Shown: piece by piece, positions 1-5,972 of the stretch | Numbering within the stretch: the first letter of the stretch is position 1 | Layout: every line of letters begins with the position of its first letter | Assembly (NCBI GenBank): GCA_964477685.1 | Contig: CAYZHK010000051.1 | Location: 1 to 10,676, forward strand | Direction of reading: 5' to 3' | Length of the DNA stretch: 10,676 bases | From: JACTUC01 sp964477685 | GTDB taxonomy: Archaea > Thermoproteota > Methanomethylicia > Methanomethylicales > Methanomethylicaceae | The notes under the pieces: generated by a model | Database searches by the model: none | What the model saw: the letters and a program-made list of their open reading frames with translations, nothing else | What the model was told of the DNA's origin: nothing | Program-made: the position numbers and the translations under genes

Positions 1-381
1 GCCCAGTATCTCGTCAACGGCCGCCCAAACCCCCCCTCCGGCGACGGTGAAAGCCTCCACCAGCTCACCGTCGGCAATGACAGCCACCCCGGCGGAATCC
101 CCCGGGTCGACCCCAATAACGACCTGCCCGAACCTTTCCCTCCCCATGGAGGCGCTGAGTGCCCTGAGGGCGGTTCTCCTGGGGCTGCCGTCATAGGCGA
201 CCCTACCGGGCAGCCCCGCAGAGGGAGAGGGGCTGGACAAGATGGCTGCAGAGACATGGGGAGGAAGCGCCTCCCCCTCCTTCAGGAGGACGAAGGTGAT
301 GCCGATCCTCCTGAGCTCCCTCATCAATGCATAAGAAGTTTTTATATCGCCGATGACGATACCTAAGTATCTCAAGACCAT
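1..381 (-). CDS. Partial RNase H/RuvC-fold-like protein, N-terminal 127 residues
   Basis: This frame is open from the ATG at 381-379 to the left edge, so 127 residues are visible and the C-terminus lies outside. The N-terminus (MVLRYLGIVIGDIKTSYALM) looks like a small beta-alpha-beta unit and runs to about residue 35. A Pro/Ser-rich stretch follows. From about residue 90 comes VIGVDPGDSAGVAVIADGEL, the hydrophobic strand plus D-P-G turn that opens RNase H-fold nucleases of the RuvC/YqgF type; its Asp would be the first catalytic acid. The other catalytic acids are outside the window, so activity cannot be judged. The gene is divergent from a RadB-like recombinase with only 21 bp between start codons, which fits a recombination or repair role by inference. 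An ATG at 324 is an alternative start, but it would cut the first strand. Alternatives are another actin/RNase H-fold family or an inactive relative. Confidence 0.68.
   Translation of the reverse strand, partial: MVLRYLGIVIGDIKTSYALMRELRRIGITFVLLKEGEALPPHVSAAILSSPSPSAGLPGRVAYDGSPRRTALRALSASMGRERFGQVVIGVDPGDSAGVAVIADGELVEAFTVAGGGVWAAVDEILG
339..347 (+). promoter_or_regulatory. Possible TATA box for the radB-carS unit
   Basis: TTTTTATAT preceded by purines (AAG) resembles an archaeal TATA box with a BRE-like upstream element. A start site about 25 nt downstream would leave a leader of some 30 nt before the radB ATG. The caveat is that it lies inside the divergent coding sequence, where the same bases encode Asp-Ile-Lys-Thr, so the AT-richness may only reflect codons. 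Confidence 0.27.
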
Positions 382-402
382 ACCCCGGGAAGGTCAAGGG
401 AT

Positions 403-1086
403 ATGGATGCCCCCCTGCCTATTAAGATAAGCACCGGCTGCAGCCCCATAGACGGCCTACTGGGCGGCGGCATCGCAATGGGCAGCCTCCTCCTCCTTTT
501 CGGGGAGCGGGGGTCCGGCAAGACCACCCTCGCCTTCCAGGCGATGCTCAGCGTCGCATCCAACGGCCAAGGCTCCACCCTTGTCTACACGGAGGGGCGC
601 GCACCCGTGGGCAGGCTCATGGAGATGGCGGGACGGAGGTGGACCCAGTGGAGCGAGCGGATGTGGGTACTGGAGGTGAAGTCCTTTGCCGAACAGGAAG
701 ATCTTGTGGAGCGGCTGGACGACCAGCTCCCGGGCGGAACTCGTCTCCTCATAATCGATTCGGTCACAGCGAGGTACAGGGAGGCGCTGGGGACTGGAAA
801 GGAGAACATAGCAGTCAACAAGACCCTCAACAGGGAGATGGCGCTGATCAAGGACCACTGCTCCGGGAAGGGCCTGGCCGCCATCCTAACCAGCGAGGTC
901 AGCACCCCGCCCTTTGGTAAGGGGATCAGGCCGGTGGCTTCCTCGATCCTCACCTACTGGTCCGACTCCATACTGCAGCTTGAGAAGTTGCCCGGCGATG
1001 CCCGGAGGGCGTTCCTCGACAAGCCTCCCCCCCGTGCCGATGTGGTGGTGAGGATCTCTGCCAGGGGCATGGAAGGGAACCAGTGA
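403..1086 (+). CDS. radB: RadB-like RecA-superfamily ATPase
   Basis: This 227-residue protein has the usual RadB length: a RecA ATPase core without the N-terminal helix-hairpin-helix domain of RadA. The opening KISTGCSPIDGLLGGGI (8-24) is the RadA/RadB lead-in. Walker A is GERGSGKTT (34-42) and Walker B is LLIIDS (115-120). The TEG of the RecA fold is at 63-65. A TSEV stretch stands where the family usually has TNQV, and RRAFLDKPPPRADVVVRIS stands for the usual C-terminal arginine/His-Arg segment, so several family positions are altered. RadB is known as a RadA paralogue that binds DNA and assists homologous recombination. The ATG at 403 starts just before the conserved region. The stop codon overlaps the carS start by one base, so the two are probably co-transcribed. 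KaiC-like ATPases are less likely given the short single domain and the lead-in. Confidence 0.82.
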   Translation: MDAPLPIKISTGCSPIDGLLGGGIAMGSLLLLFGERGSGKTTLAFQAMLSVASNGQGSTLVYTEGRAPVGRLMEMAGRRWTQWSERMWVLEVKSFAEQEDLVERLDDQLPGGTRLLIIDSVTARYREALGTGKENIAVNKTLNREMALIKDHCSGKGLAAILTSEVSTPPFGKGIRPVASSILTYWSDSILQLEKLPGDARRAFLDKPPPRADVVVRISARGMEGNQ

Positions 1087-1589
1087 TGGACTTCAATACC
1101 CTGGTTATCCATTCCTTTGCGCTTATACTTCCCGCCTACATCGCCAACTCCGTCCCGGTCTTGGCACGGGGGAAGCACCCCATTGACTTCGGGGCCTCCA
1201 TGCCCGACGGGAGGCGCGTCCTCGGGGACGGGAAGACCTTCGAGGGCCTCCTGATAGGCCTCTTCTTCGGAACCCTCGCCGGGATCGTGGGCGGCCTCCT
1301 CTTCGGTGAGCTGGTCTACTTCGCCTTTCTCTCCTGCATGCTGGCCCTCGGCGCCCTAGTGGGCGATATAATCGGGGCCTTCATCAAAAGGCGGCTCGGC
1401 ATTGCAAGGGGCGCACCTGCACCTGTCCTGGACCAGCTAGACTTCGTTGTGGGCTCCCTCCTCTTCGTCCTCCCCTTTTACCCGCTGGTGTGGGAGCAGG
1501 CGCTCTTCATAATGCTGGTCACTCCCCCCATACACCTCTTCACAAATTTCATGGCCTACAAACTCGGCCTGAAGCCCAACCCGTGGTAG
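1086..1589 (+). CDS. carS: CDP-archaeol synthase (CDP-2,3-bis-(O-geranylgeranyl)-sn-glycerol synthase)
   Basis: This integral membrane enzyme (EC 2.7.7.67) activates unsaturated archaetidic acid with CTP to give CDP-archaeol, the precursor of archaeal phospholipid head groups. At 167 residues it is close to family size. Family motifs are clear: LPAYIANSVPVL (15-26), HPIDFG (31-36), DGRRVLGDGKTFEG (41-54), and LVGDIIGAFIKRRLG (91-105) followed by APAPVLDQLDF (110-120). Hydrophobic segments at about 5-25, 55-75, 77-98, 118-135 and 139-157 suit a five-helix protein. The ATG at 1086 is preferred over a GTG at 1083, because it makes the TGATG stop/start overlap with radB and leaves a purine-rich ribosome site (AAGGGA) at a good distance. 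Translation is probably coupled to radB. Confidence in the function is high. Confidence 0.94.
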   Translation: MDFNTLVIHSFALILPAYIANSVPVLARGKHPIDFGASMPDGRRVLGDGKTFEGLLIGLFFGTLAGIVGGLLFGELVYFAFLSCMLALGALVGDIIGAFIKRRLGIARGAPAPVLDQLDFVVGSLLFVLPFYPLVWEQALFIMLVTPPIHLFTNFMAYKLGLKPNPW

Positions 1590-1593
1590 CGCC

Positions 1594-1986
1594 CTAGCTT
1601 ACCTTCATGTAGGCCAGGTATTCCAGCAGCAGGACGCTGAGTATGATGAGTATGATGGCGATGCTGTACTTCACCCTGGCGCCACTGAGGTCGTAGGTTT
1701 TCCTCATGGCCCCATCGAGCAGTATGAAGCCCACCGATCCTGCCAGGGTGAGAAACATGACAACGAAGAGCTCTATGGAGGTCTGTGCACTGGAGGACTT
1801 GGCAATGAAGCTGCTCCCTCCGCTGCTGGTCGAGACCATAGCACCGGGGCCCTCAATCACCACATAGACCCCGCCGCTGGTCAGGACAATGATACCGATC
1901 AGGGCCAGTATCGATAGAGCCCTGCGGCTCAGCAGCTGATCCAGGATCTCCTTGGCCAAGGTGGCGACACCAGTATTGAAACTCAT
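1594..1986 (-). CDS. Three-helix membrane protein resembling OSTC/Ost3-Ost6
   Basis: This 130-residue protein has hydrophobic helices at about 24-44, 71-92 and 107-127. The end of helix 1 reads VLTSGGVYVVIEGPGA (34-49), then comes a Ser-rich polar loop, and helix 2 ends in AGSVGFILLDGA (82-93). Eukaryotic OSTC, a subunit of the oligosaccharyltransferase complex, has a similar plan as recalled: three helices, a GG-x-x-Y-x-x-I-x-x-P pattern after helix 1, and GG-x-GF-I-x-LD at the end of helix 2. Helix number, spacing and motif positions all agree, so distant membership of the OST3/OST6/OSTC family is inferred; no alignment was run. It has no thioredoxin domain of the full Ost3 kind. The gene converges on carS with a 4-bp gap and diverges from the coaBC operon. 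It could instead be an unrelated small membrane protein with a chance motif match. Confidence 0.6.
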   Translation of the reverse strand: MSFNTGVATLAKEILDQLLSRRALSILALIGIIVLTSGGVYVVIEGPGAMVSTSSGGSSFIAKSSSAQTSIELFVVMFLTLAGSVGFILLDGAMRKTYDLSGARVKYSIAIILIILSVLLLEYLAYMKVS

Positions 1987-2132
1987 CCTGCTTGGTGGCT
2001 ATTATCCTTAACGGTTGAAGGGCTCCGGCATAAATCTACATATTTTACGTAGACAATTAATAAAATACATTTTACAACATCTACCTCCATAAATTACATA
2101 AGCAACAGCTATGCTTTAATCTTGAGAATCCA
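1987..2132. promoter_or_regulatory. AT-rich divergent promoter region between the OSTC-like gene and coaBC
   Basis: This 146-bp gap is much richer in A+T than the flanking genes. TATA-like stretches for the rightward coaBC operon are TTAATAAAATACA (about 2058-2070) and CATAAATTACATA (2088-2100). The nearer one would give a leader of only about 10-15 nt, and there is no convincing Shine-Dalgarno, so near-leaderless initiation is possible. For the leftward gene, ATTTAT on the minus strand around 2030-2035 lies about 45 bp from the ATG. A near-palindrome sits between the two and is listed separately. These assignments rest on composition and spacing only. Confidence 0.45.
2035..2053. repeat. 19-bp near-palindrome, candidate operator
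   Basis: The sequence TCTACATATTTTACGTAGA has two 8-bp arms, TCTACATA (2035-2042) and TACGTAGA (2046-2053). They are inverted copies with one mismatch around a 3-bp TTT centre. It lies in the divergent promoter region, about 50 bp from the start of the leftward OSTC-like gene and about 80 bp from coaBC. Size and symmetry fit a dimeric winged-helix or HTH repressor site. No regulator gene is in the window, so which gene it controls is not known. Confidence 0.4.
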
Positions 2133-3368
2133 ATGGAACATCCTTCGAAGGATATCCTCTCCTCCAAGAGCAGCCTTCTCGCCGGCAAGAAAATAGCGCT
2201 GGGGGTATGCGGCAGCGTTGGCGCGGTCAGGGCGCCGGACCTGGCAAGGGAACTGATGCGCAACGGCGCAGAAGTTTACGCGGTGATGACCGACGCCGCC
2301 CAATCGATAATCTCCCCCGAGCTGATGGAATGGGCCACCGGCAACCCCGTGGTTACCCGGCTCACCGGCAGGATTGAGCATGTGGTCCTGGGGGGAGGCA
2401 TGCCCGGCTGCGCTGATCTGATCCTCATCGCGCCGGCCACGGCCAACACCATCAGCAAGATCGCCCTGGGGATAGACGACACCCCAGTCACCACCCTCGC
2501 CACCACCGCAATAGGGGCGAGGATCCCAATCATCATAGCCCCCGCAATGCACGGGAGCATGTATTCCCACCCGGCTGTGCTGGAGAATATGAAGCGCCTC
2601 GGGTCAATGGGCATAGCCGTCATACCGCCAAGGGAGTCGGAGGGCAAGGCAAAAATCGCCGAACCGGAGGCGATCGTCAACACCGTGATCTCTGCCCTCG
2701 CCGAAAAAGACCTGAAGGGGCAAAGGGTCCTTGTCACCGCCGGGCCGACCCGCTCCTACCTGGACCCGGTCAGATACCTGACCAACTCCAGCTCCGGGCG
2801 CATGGGCATGGCCCTGGCGTCTGAGGCAATGTCCCGGGGGGCCGAGGTCACTCTCGTCCTGGGGCCCACAGCCCTCTCGCCCCCCAGCTGCAGGACCATC
2901 CCCGTGGAGACCACCGATGAAATGATGACTGCAGTTCTCGGGGAGCTGAAGTCGTCCTGCTACAACCTGCTTGCCATGGCCGCTGCCCCCCTCGACTTCT
3001 CCTTCAGCAGGAGGCTGAAGGAAAAAATATCGAGCGAGGCCAGCCTGACCGTCTCCCTCGTCCCTCTTCCAAAGGTTGTTCGGGAAGCCCGGAAGGCGGA
3101 CCCGGGCCTCTTCATAATTGGATTCAAGGCCGAGCACAACATCCCCGCGGAGGAGCTGGAGAAGAGGGCGGCCGGGAGGCTCTCGGACTCCGGGATGGAC
3201 ATGATCGTTGCCAACGACCTCTCCAAGCCGGGGGCTGGCTTCATCTCCGAAACCAACGAGGTTGTCATCATCACCAAGGGGGGCAAGAGGAGACGCCTGC
3301 CGAAGATGCCCAAGAGGTCAGTCGCCAGGGCAGTTCTCGATGAATATGTGGCCAAGAGGGGCAAGTGA
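2133..3368 (+). CDS. coaBC: Bifunctional phosphopantothenoylcysteine decarboxylase / phosphopantothenate-cysteine ligase
   Basis: CoaBC joins cysteine to 4'-phosphopantothenate using CTP (CoaB) and decarboxylates the product to 4'-phosphopantetheine on FMN (CoaC). The 411 residues hold both domains. The CoaC flavoprotein (about 18-190) has GVCGSVGAVRAPDLAREL (24-41), the candidate active-site His83 in EHVVLG, APATANTISKIALGIDD (100-116) and the substrate motif PAMHGSMYSHP (137-147). The CoaB domain (about 195-410) has GPTRSYLDPVRYLTNSSSG (204-222), KEK (296-298), GFKAEH (330-335) and ANDLSKPGAGF (360-370). The decarboxylase loop reads EGKAKIAEPEAI (170-181) and lacks the ACG of the bacterial enzyme. 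The ATG at 2133 leaves about 18 residues before the conserved fold. It heads a tightly packed five-gene operon; its stop overlaps the PoK start by one base. Confidence 0.95.
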   Translation: MEHPSKDILSSKSSLLAGKKIALGVCGSVGAVRAPDLARELMRNGAEVYAVMTDAAQSIISPELMEWATGNPVVTRLTGRIEHVVLGGGMPGCADLILIAPATANTISKIALGIDDTPVTTLATTAIGARIPIIIAPAMHGSMYSHPAVLENMKRLGSMGIAVIPPRESEGKAKIAEPEAIVNTVISALAEKDLKGQRVLVTAGPTRSYLDPVRYLTNSSSGRMGMALASEAMSRGAEVTLVLGPTALSPPSCRTIPVETTDEMMTAVLGELKSSCYNLLAMAAAPLDFSFSRRLKEKISSEASLTVSLVPLPKVVREARKADPGLFIIGFKAEHNIPAEELEKRAAGRLSDSGMDMIVANDLSKPGAGFISETNEVVIITKGGKRRRLPKMPKRSVARAVLDEYVAKRGK

Positions 3369-4303
3369 TGGGGACCCATACAGGCTACTCACCGGCCCAC
3401 ATCACCGCCTTCTTCTCCATCCATACCTCCAGGACGCCTGCCAAGACCGGCTCCACCGGCGCTGGACTCTGCCTAGAGGGGGGCGTATCCACAACCGTGA
3501 CGGCAGAGCCTTCAGAGAAGATGGAGCTGAGGCTCTTCGCCAACGGATCTGCCCTGAACTGCCCCACCTGCGTATCCCTCTTCAGAAACCTGACCTCCGG
3601 CGAGGCCCCTCTTTCCGTCACTGCGAGGCAGGAATCGATATTCCCGGTCAACTATGGCTATGGCCTGAGCGCAGCCTCGGCCCTAAGCCTGGGGCTGGCC
3701 CTCAACCGCGCCATGGGGCTGGGCCTCACGCGGGACCAGGTGGGCGTCCATGCCCATATCGCCGAGGTCGAGAACATGACCGGCCTGGGCGACGTCTCCG
3801 CCGAACTCGCCGGAGGGGTGGAGCTGAGGGACAGGCCGGGCGCGCCGGGCTTCGGCAGGGCTGCGAGGATCGGCTCAGGGGAAGGGGTGGCTGTGATCAC
3901 CTGCCCCGTCAGGGCCTTCCCAACCAAAACGATGATTACCAAGAAAGAGTATGTGAAGAGGATAAACCGCTACGGGAGGGAAGCGCTCGCCGCCTTCTCG
4001 CCGAAGATGGACCTGGACAACCTGATGCCCATATCCCGCTATTTCTGGGAGTCGGTGGGCCTGATGGATTATGAGATGATGGGCATCCTGCGGCAGTTCG
4101 AGGGGGCGGGGATCTCGTCCCCCTCGGCAAAGAAGGGCCTCGTCTTCGGGCTGGTCCCGATGGACGAGCTGCCAAAGGTGGCTGAGGCTTTGGCCGGCTC
4201 GCAGCCGGAGTCTGCCTTCGCCAGCCTTCCGGCAAAGCTTCATGATTCCCAGGGCAGAAGGACACTGATAATCTCGCGGATCTCCAGGGAGGGTGCGAAC
4301 TGA
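3368..4303 (+). CDS. Pantoate kinase (PoK, GHMP superfamily)
   Basis: PoK phosphorylates pantoate to 4-phosphopantoate with ATP (EC 2.7.1.169), the archaeal replacement for the first half of the bacterial PanC/PanK route. The 311-residue protein opens with SPAHITAFFSI (8-18) and TGSTGAG (27-33), typical of this family. The GHMP phosphate-binding loop is VNYGYGLSAASALSLGLALN (94-113). The strongest signature is HIAEVENMTGLGDVSAELAG (130-149), followed by an arginine and an RPGAPG segment (156-161). The remainder forms the GHMP C-terminal domain. The ATG at 3368 is chosen over a GTG at 3365, because it gives the same TGATG overlap as other junctions here and places a GAGGGG ribosome site 6-7 nt upstream. 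Mevalonate or homoserine kinases are excluded by the TGLGDV segment and the operon partner PPS. Confidence 0.93.
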   Translation: MGTHTGYSPAHITAFFSIHTSRTPAKTGSTGAGLCLEGGVSTTVTAEPSEKMELRLFANGSALNCPTCVSLFRNLTSGEAPLSVTARQESIFPVNYGYGLSAASALSLGLALNRAMGLGLTRDQVGVHAHIAEVENMTGLGDVSAELAGGVELRDRPGAPGFGRAARIGSGEGVAVITCPVRAFPTKTMITKKEYVKRINRYGREALAAFSPKMDLDNLMPISRYFWESVGLMDYEMMGILRQFEGAGISSPSAKKGLVFGLVPMDELPKVAEALAGSQPESAFASLPAKLHDSQGRRTLIISRISREGAN

Positions 4304-5085
4304 TGGGGATCCGGCTACGAATCCCGAAGAGCCATGTGAGGTTGGACTCCTTGAAGAAGAGAGAAACCCTGATAGAAGGCGAGGAGAAGGGCGTAGTGGC
4401 AAAGGCAGGCCTGATAGCCCACGGAAGGGGCGAGGCATTCGATTACCTGCTGGGCGAGGTGACCACACCACCTGCCCTCTTCGCGACAAGGGCCGCGGCG
4501 GCGGCGCTGATCCTGGCCGAGCACCCGGTCATCTCGGTCAACGGCAACTCGGCAGCTTTGGTACCCGGGGACCTGGTGAGCCTCTCCGAGGCCCTCCCCG
4601 CAGACCTTGAAGTCAACCTCTTCTATCGCACAAGGGCAAGGGAGAACGCCATCGAGGCTGCGCTGGTGGCAGTGGGCGCCAAAAAGGTTCTCGGCGTGGG
4701 GAGCGCCGCCTCGGCAAGGATACCGGAGCTCTTCAGCGAGCGCAGGAGGGTCGACCCGCGGGGCATAGCCTCGGCCGACGTTGTGCTGGTCCCCCTCGAG
4801 GACGGCGACAGGACCATGGCGCTGAAGAAGATGGGCAAGTTCGTGGTGACCATCGACCTCAACCCCCTCTCCAGGACATCCCAGACTGCCAACGTCACCA
4901 TTGTGGACAACATAGTCAGGGCCCTGCCCCTTCTCACCAAGGCGGTTGAGGAGCTCCGGGGACTCGGCCGGGACGAGCTGAAGGGCATCCTGGAGCGCTT
5001 CGACAACCACAGGAACCTTTCCGAGACCCTTCTATTCATGAGGGACCGCCTGACTGCCCTGGCCAAGGAAGACGCCGAAACATGA
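4303..5085 (+). CDS. 4-phosphopantoate--beta-alanine ligase (phosphopantothenate synthetase, PPS)
   Basis: This archaea-specific ligase condenses 4-phosphopantoate with beta-alanine using ATP to give 4'-phosphopantothenate (EC 6.3.2.36), the substrate of CoaBC. At 260 residues it has the family length. Conserved blocks are all present in order: IPKSHVRLDSLKKRETLIEG (7-26), LIAHGRGEAFDYLLGE (37-52), HPVISVNGNSAALVPGDLV (74-92), EVNLFYRT (103-110), VVLVPLEDGDR (160-170), MGKFVVTIDLNPLSRT (177-192) and IVDNIVRALP (200-209). The start is fixed by the TGATG overlap with PoK and by a GGAGGGTG ribosome site about 10 nt upstream. Its stop overlaps the panE start as ATGA. No key position looks damaged. 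The blocks are distinctive enough that no alternative function is likely. Confidence 0.95.
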   Translation: MGIRLRIPKSHVRLDSLKKRETLIEGEEKGVVAKAGLIAHGRGEAFDYLLGEVTTPPALFATRAAAAALILAEHPVISVNGNSAALVPGDLVSLSEALPADLEVNLFYRTRARENAIEAALVAVGAKKVLGVGSAASARIPELFSERRRVDPRGIASADVVLVPLEDGDRTMALKKMGKFVVTIDLNPLSRTSQTANVTIVDNIVRALPLLTKAVEELRGLGRDELKGILERFDNHRNLSETLLFMRDRLTALAKEDAET

Positions 5086-5972
5086 CCTTCCAGAAAATAT
5101 TTGTGGTCGGGGCGGGCGCGATAGGCAGCTGCTATGGCGCCCTGCTCTCCGCCAAGAACTACGTTACCCTGGTCGGGAGTCGCGCCCATGTCCAGGCCAT
5201 CAACTCGCATGGCCTGACCCTGAACGGGGACTCGGCTGGGAAATACTGGGTGAGGGCTGCCACAGGCATCTCCCACATCCCGGGAGACGCGCTTGTCATC
5301 CTGGCAACCAAGGCCCAGGATGTGGCGCAGGCTGCAGGAAGCCTGAAGCCGCTCCTCCGGAGCGACACCCTCCTCCTGGCCCTGCAGAATGGGCTGGGCA
5401 TCAAGGAGCTGGTCCAGGGGGCGGTGGGGGGCAAGGCCGATGTCGTGAGGGGGCTAACCATGATGGGAGCCGAGTTCTTCGAAGCGGGGGCAGTAACGCT
5501 CTGGGAGGGCCCGACCGTCATCGAGGGAACAGAGGCAGGAGGGAAGATCAAGACCCTCTTCGAGGAGAGCGGGCTGGAAGCACGGATCGCCTCCGACATC
5601 AGGATGGACGAGTGGGTAAAATTCACCACCAACTGCGTCGTAAACCCGCTGACCGCCATCCTCAGGGTGAGGGACAACGAAATCGGAACGCCCCTTCTGA
5701 GCGAAATAAGGCATGGCATAGTCCAGGAATGCTCCCTGGTGGCAGAGGCGGAGGGAATCCACCTGGGGGATGGCCTGGAGGGGCAGATCGACCGGAAAAT
5801 AAAGGGCTACACCAACTACTCCTCGATGTACCAAGATATCGCGAAGGGCAAAGGCACCGAGATCGACTTCCTAAACGGCAAGGTGGTCGAACTCGGGAGG
5901 AAGCACAGCATCAGGACGCCCTCCAATGAGGCTCTGGCGGATCTGATCAAGTTCCTGGAGGCCAAGAAGTGA
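5082..5972 (+). CDS. panE: 2-dehydropantoate 2-reductase (ketopantoate reductase)
   Basis: PanE reduces ketopantoate to pantoate with NAD(P)H (EC 1.1.1.169). The 296-residue protein has the N-terminal Rossmann motif GAGAIGSCYGALL (10-22), ATKAQD with Lys77, and LQNGLGIKELV (101-111). The catalytic segment is EWVKFTTNCVVNPLTAIL (177-194) with Lys180 as general acid and Asn184. The C-terminal helical domain has SSMYQDI (247-253) and TEIDFLNG (259-266) with Glu260. These positions match the E. coli enzyme's Lys176 and Glu256 by pattern. The start is fixed by the ATGA overlap with PPS. The archaeal Thermococcus kodakarensis enzyme is reported to be feedback-inhibited by CoA, so control could sit here, though nothing in the sequence tests that. 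Related panE-like reductases of other function exist, but the operon makes ketopantoate the likely substrate. Confidence 0.93.
   Translation: MTFQKIFVVGAGAIGSCYGALLSAKNYVTLVGSRAHVQAINSHGLTLNGDSAGKYWVRAATGISHIPGDALVILATKAQDVAQAAGSLKPLLRSDTLLLALQNGLGIKELVQGAVGGKADVVRGLTMMGAEFFEAGAVTLWEGPTVIEGTEAGGKIKTLFEESGLEARIASDIRMDEWVKFTTNCVVNPLTAILRVRDNEIGTPLLSEIRHGIVQECSLVAEAEGIHLGDGLEGQIDRKIKGYTNYSSMYQDIAKGKGTEIDFLNGKVVELGRKHSIRTPSNEALADLIKFLEAKK
5957..5961 (+). promoter_or_regulatory. Shine-Dalgarno site supporting the GTG start of panB
   Basis: GGAGG lies inside the last codons of panE, 7 nt before the GTG at 5969. It supports GTG as the panB start and suggests that panB can be initiated directly as well as by coupling to panE. 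Confidence 0.6.

Noticed and set aside
203..397. A 64-codon minus-strand frame beginning near the left divergent start
   Set aside because: The neighbouring frame is open to the edge and shows strand/helix periodicity and the GVDPG motif; this one is Gly/Arg/His-rich without pattern.
3208..4074. A 288-codon plus-strand open frame across the coaBC/PoK junction
   Set aside because: It is a frame-shifted shadow rich in Arg, Pro and Gly; both genes it covers have unmistakable family motifs in their own frames.
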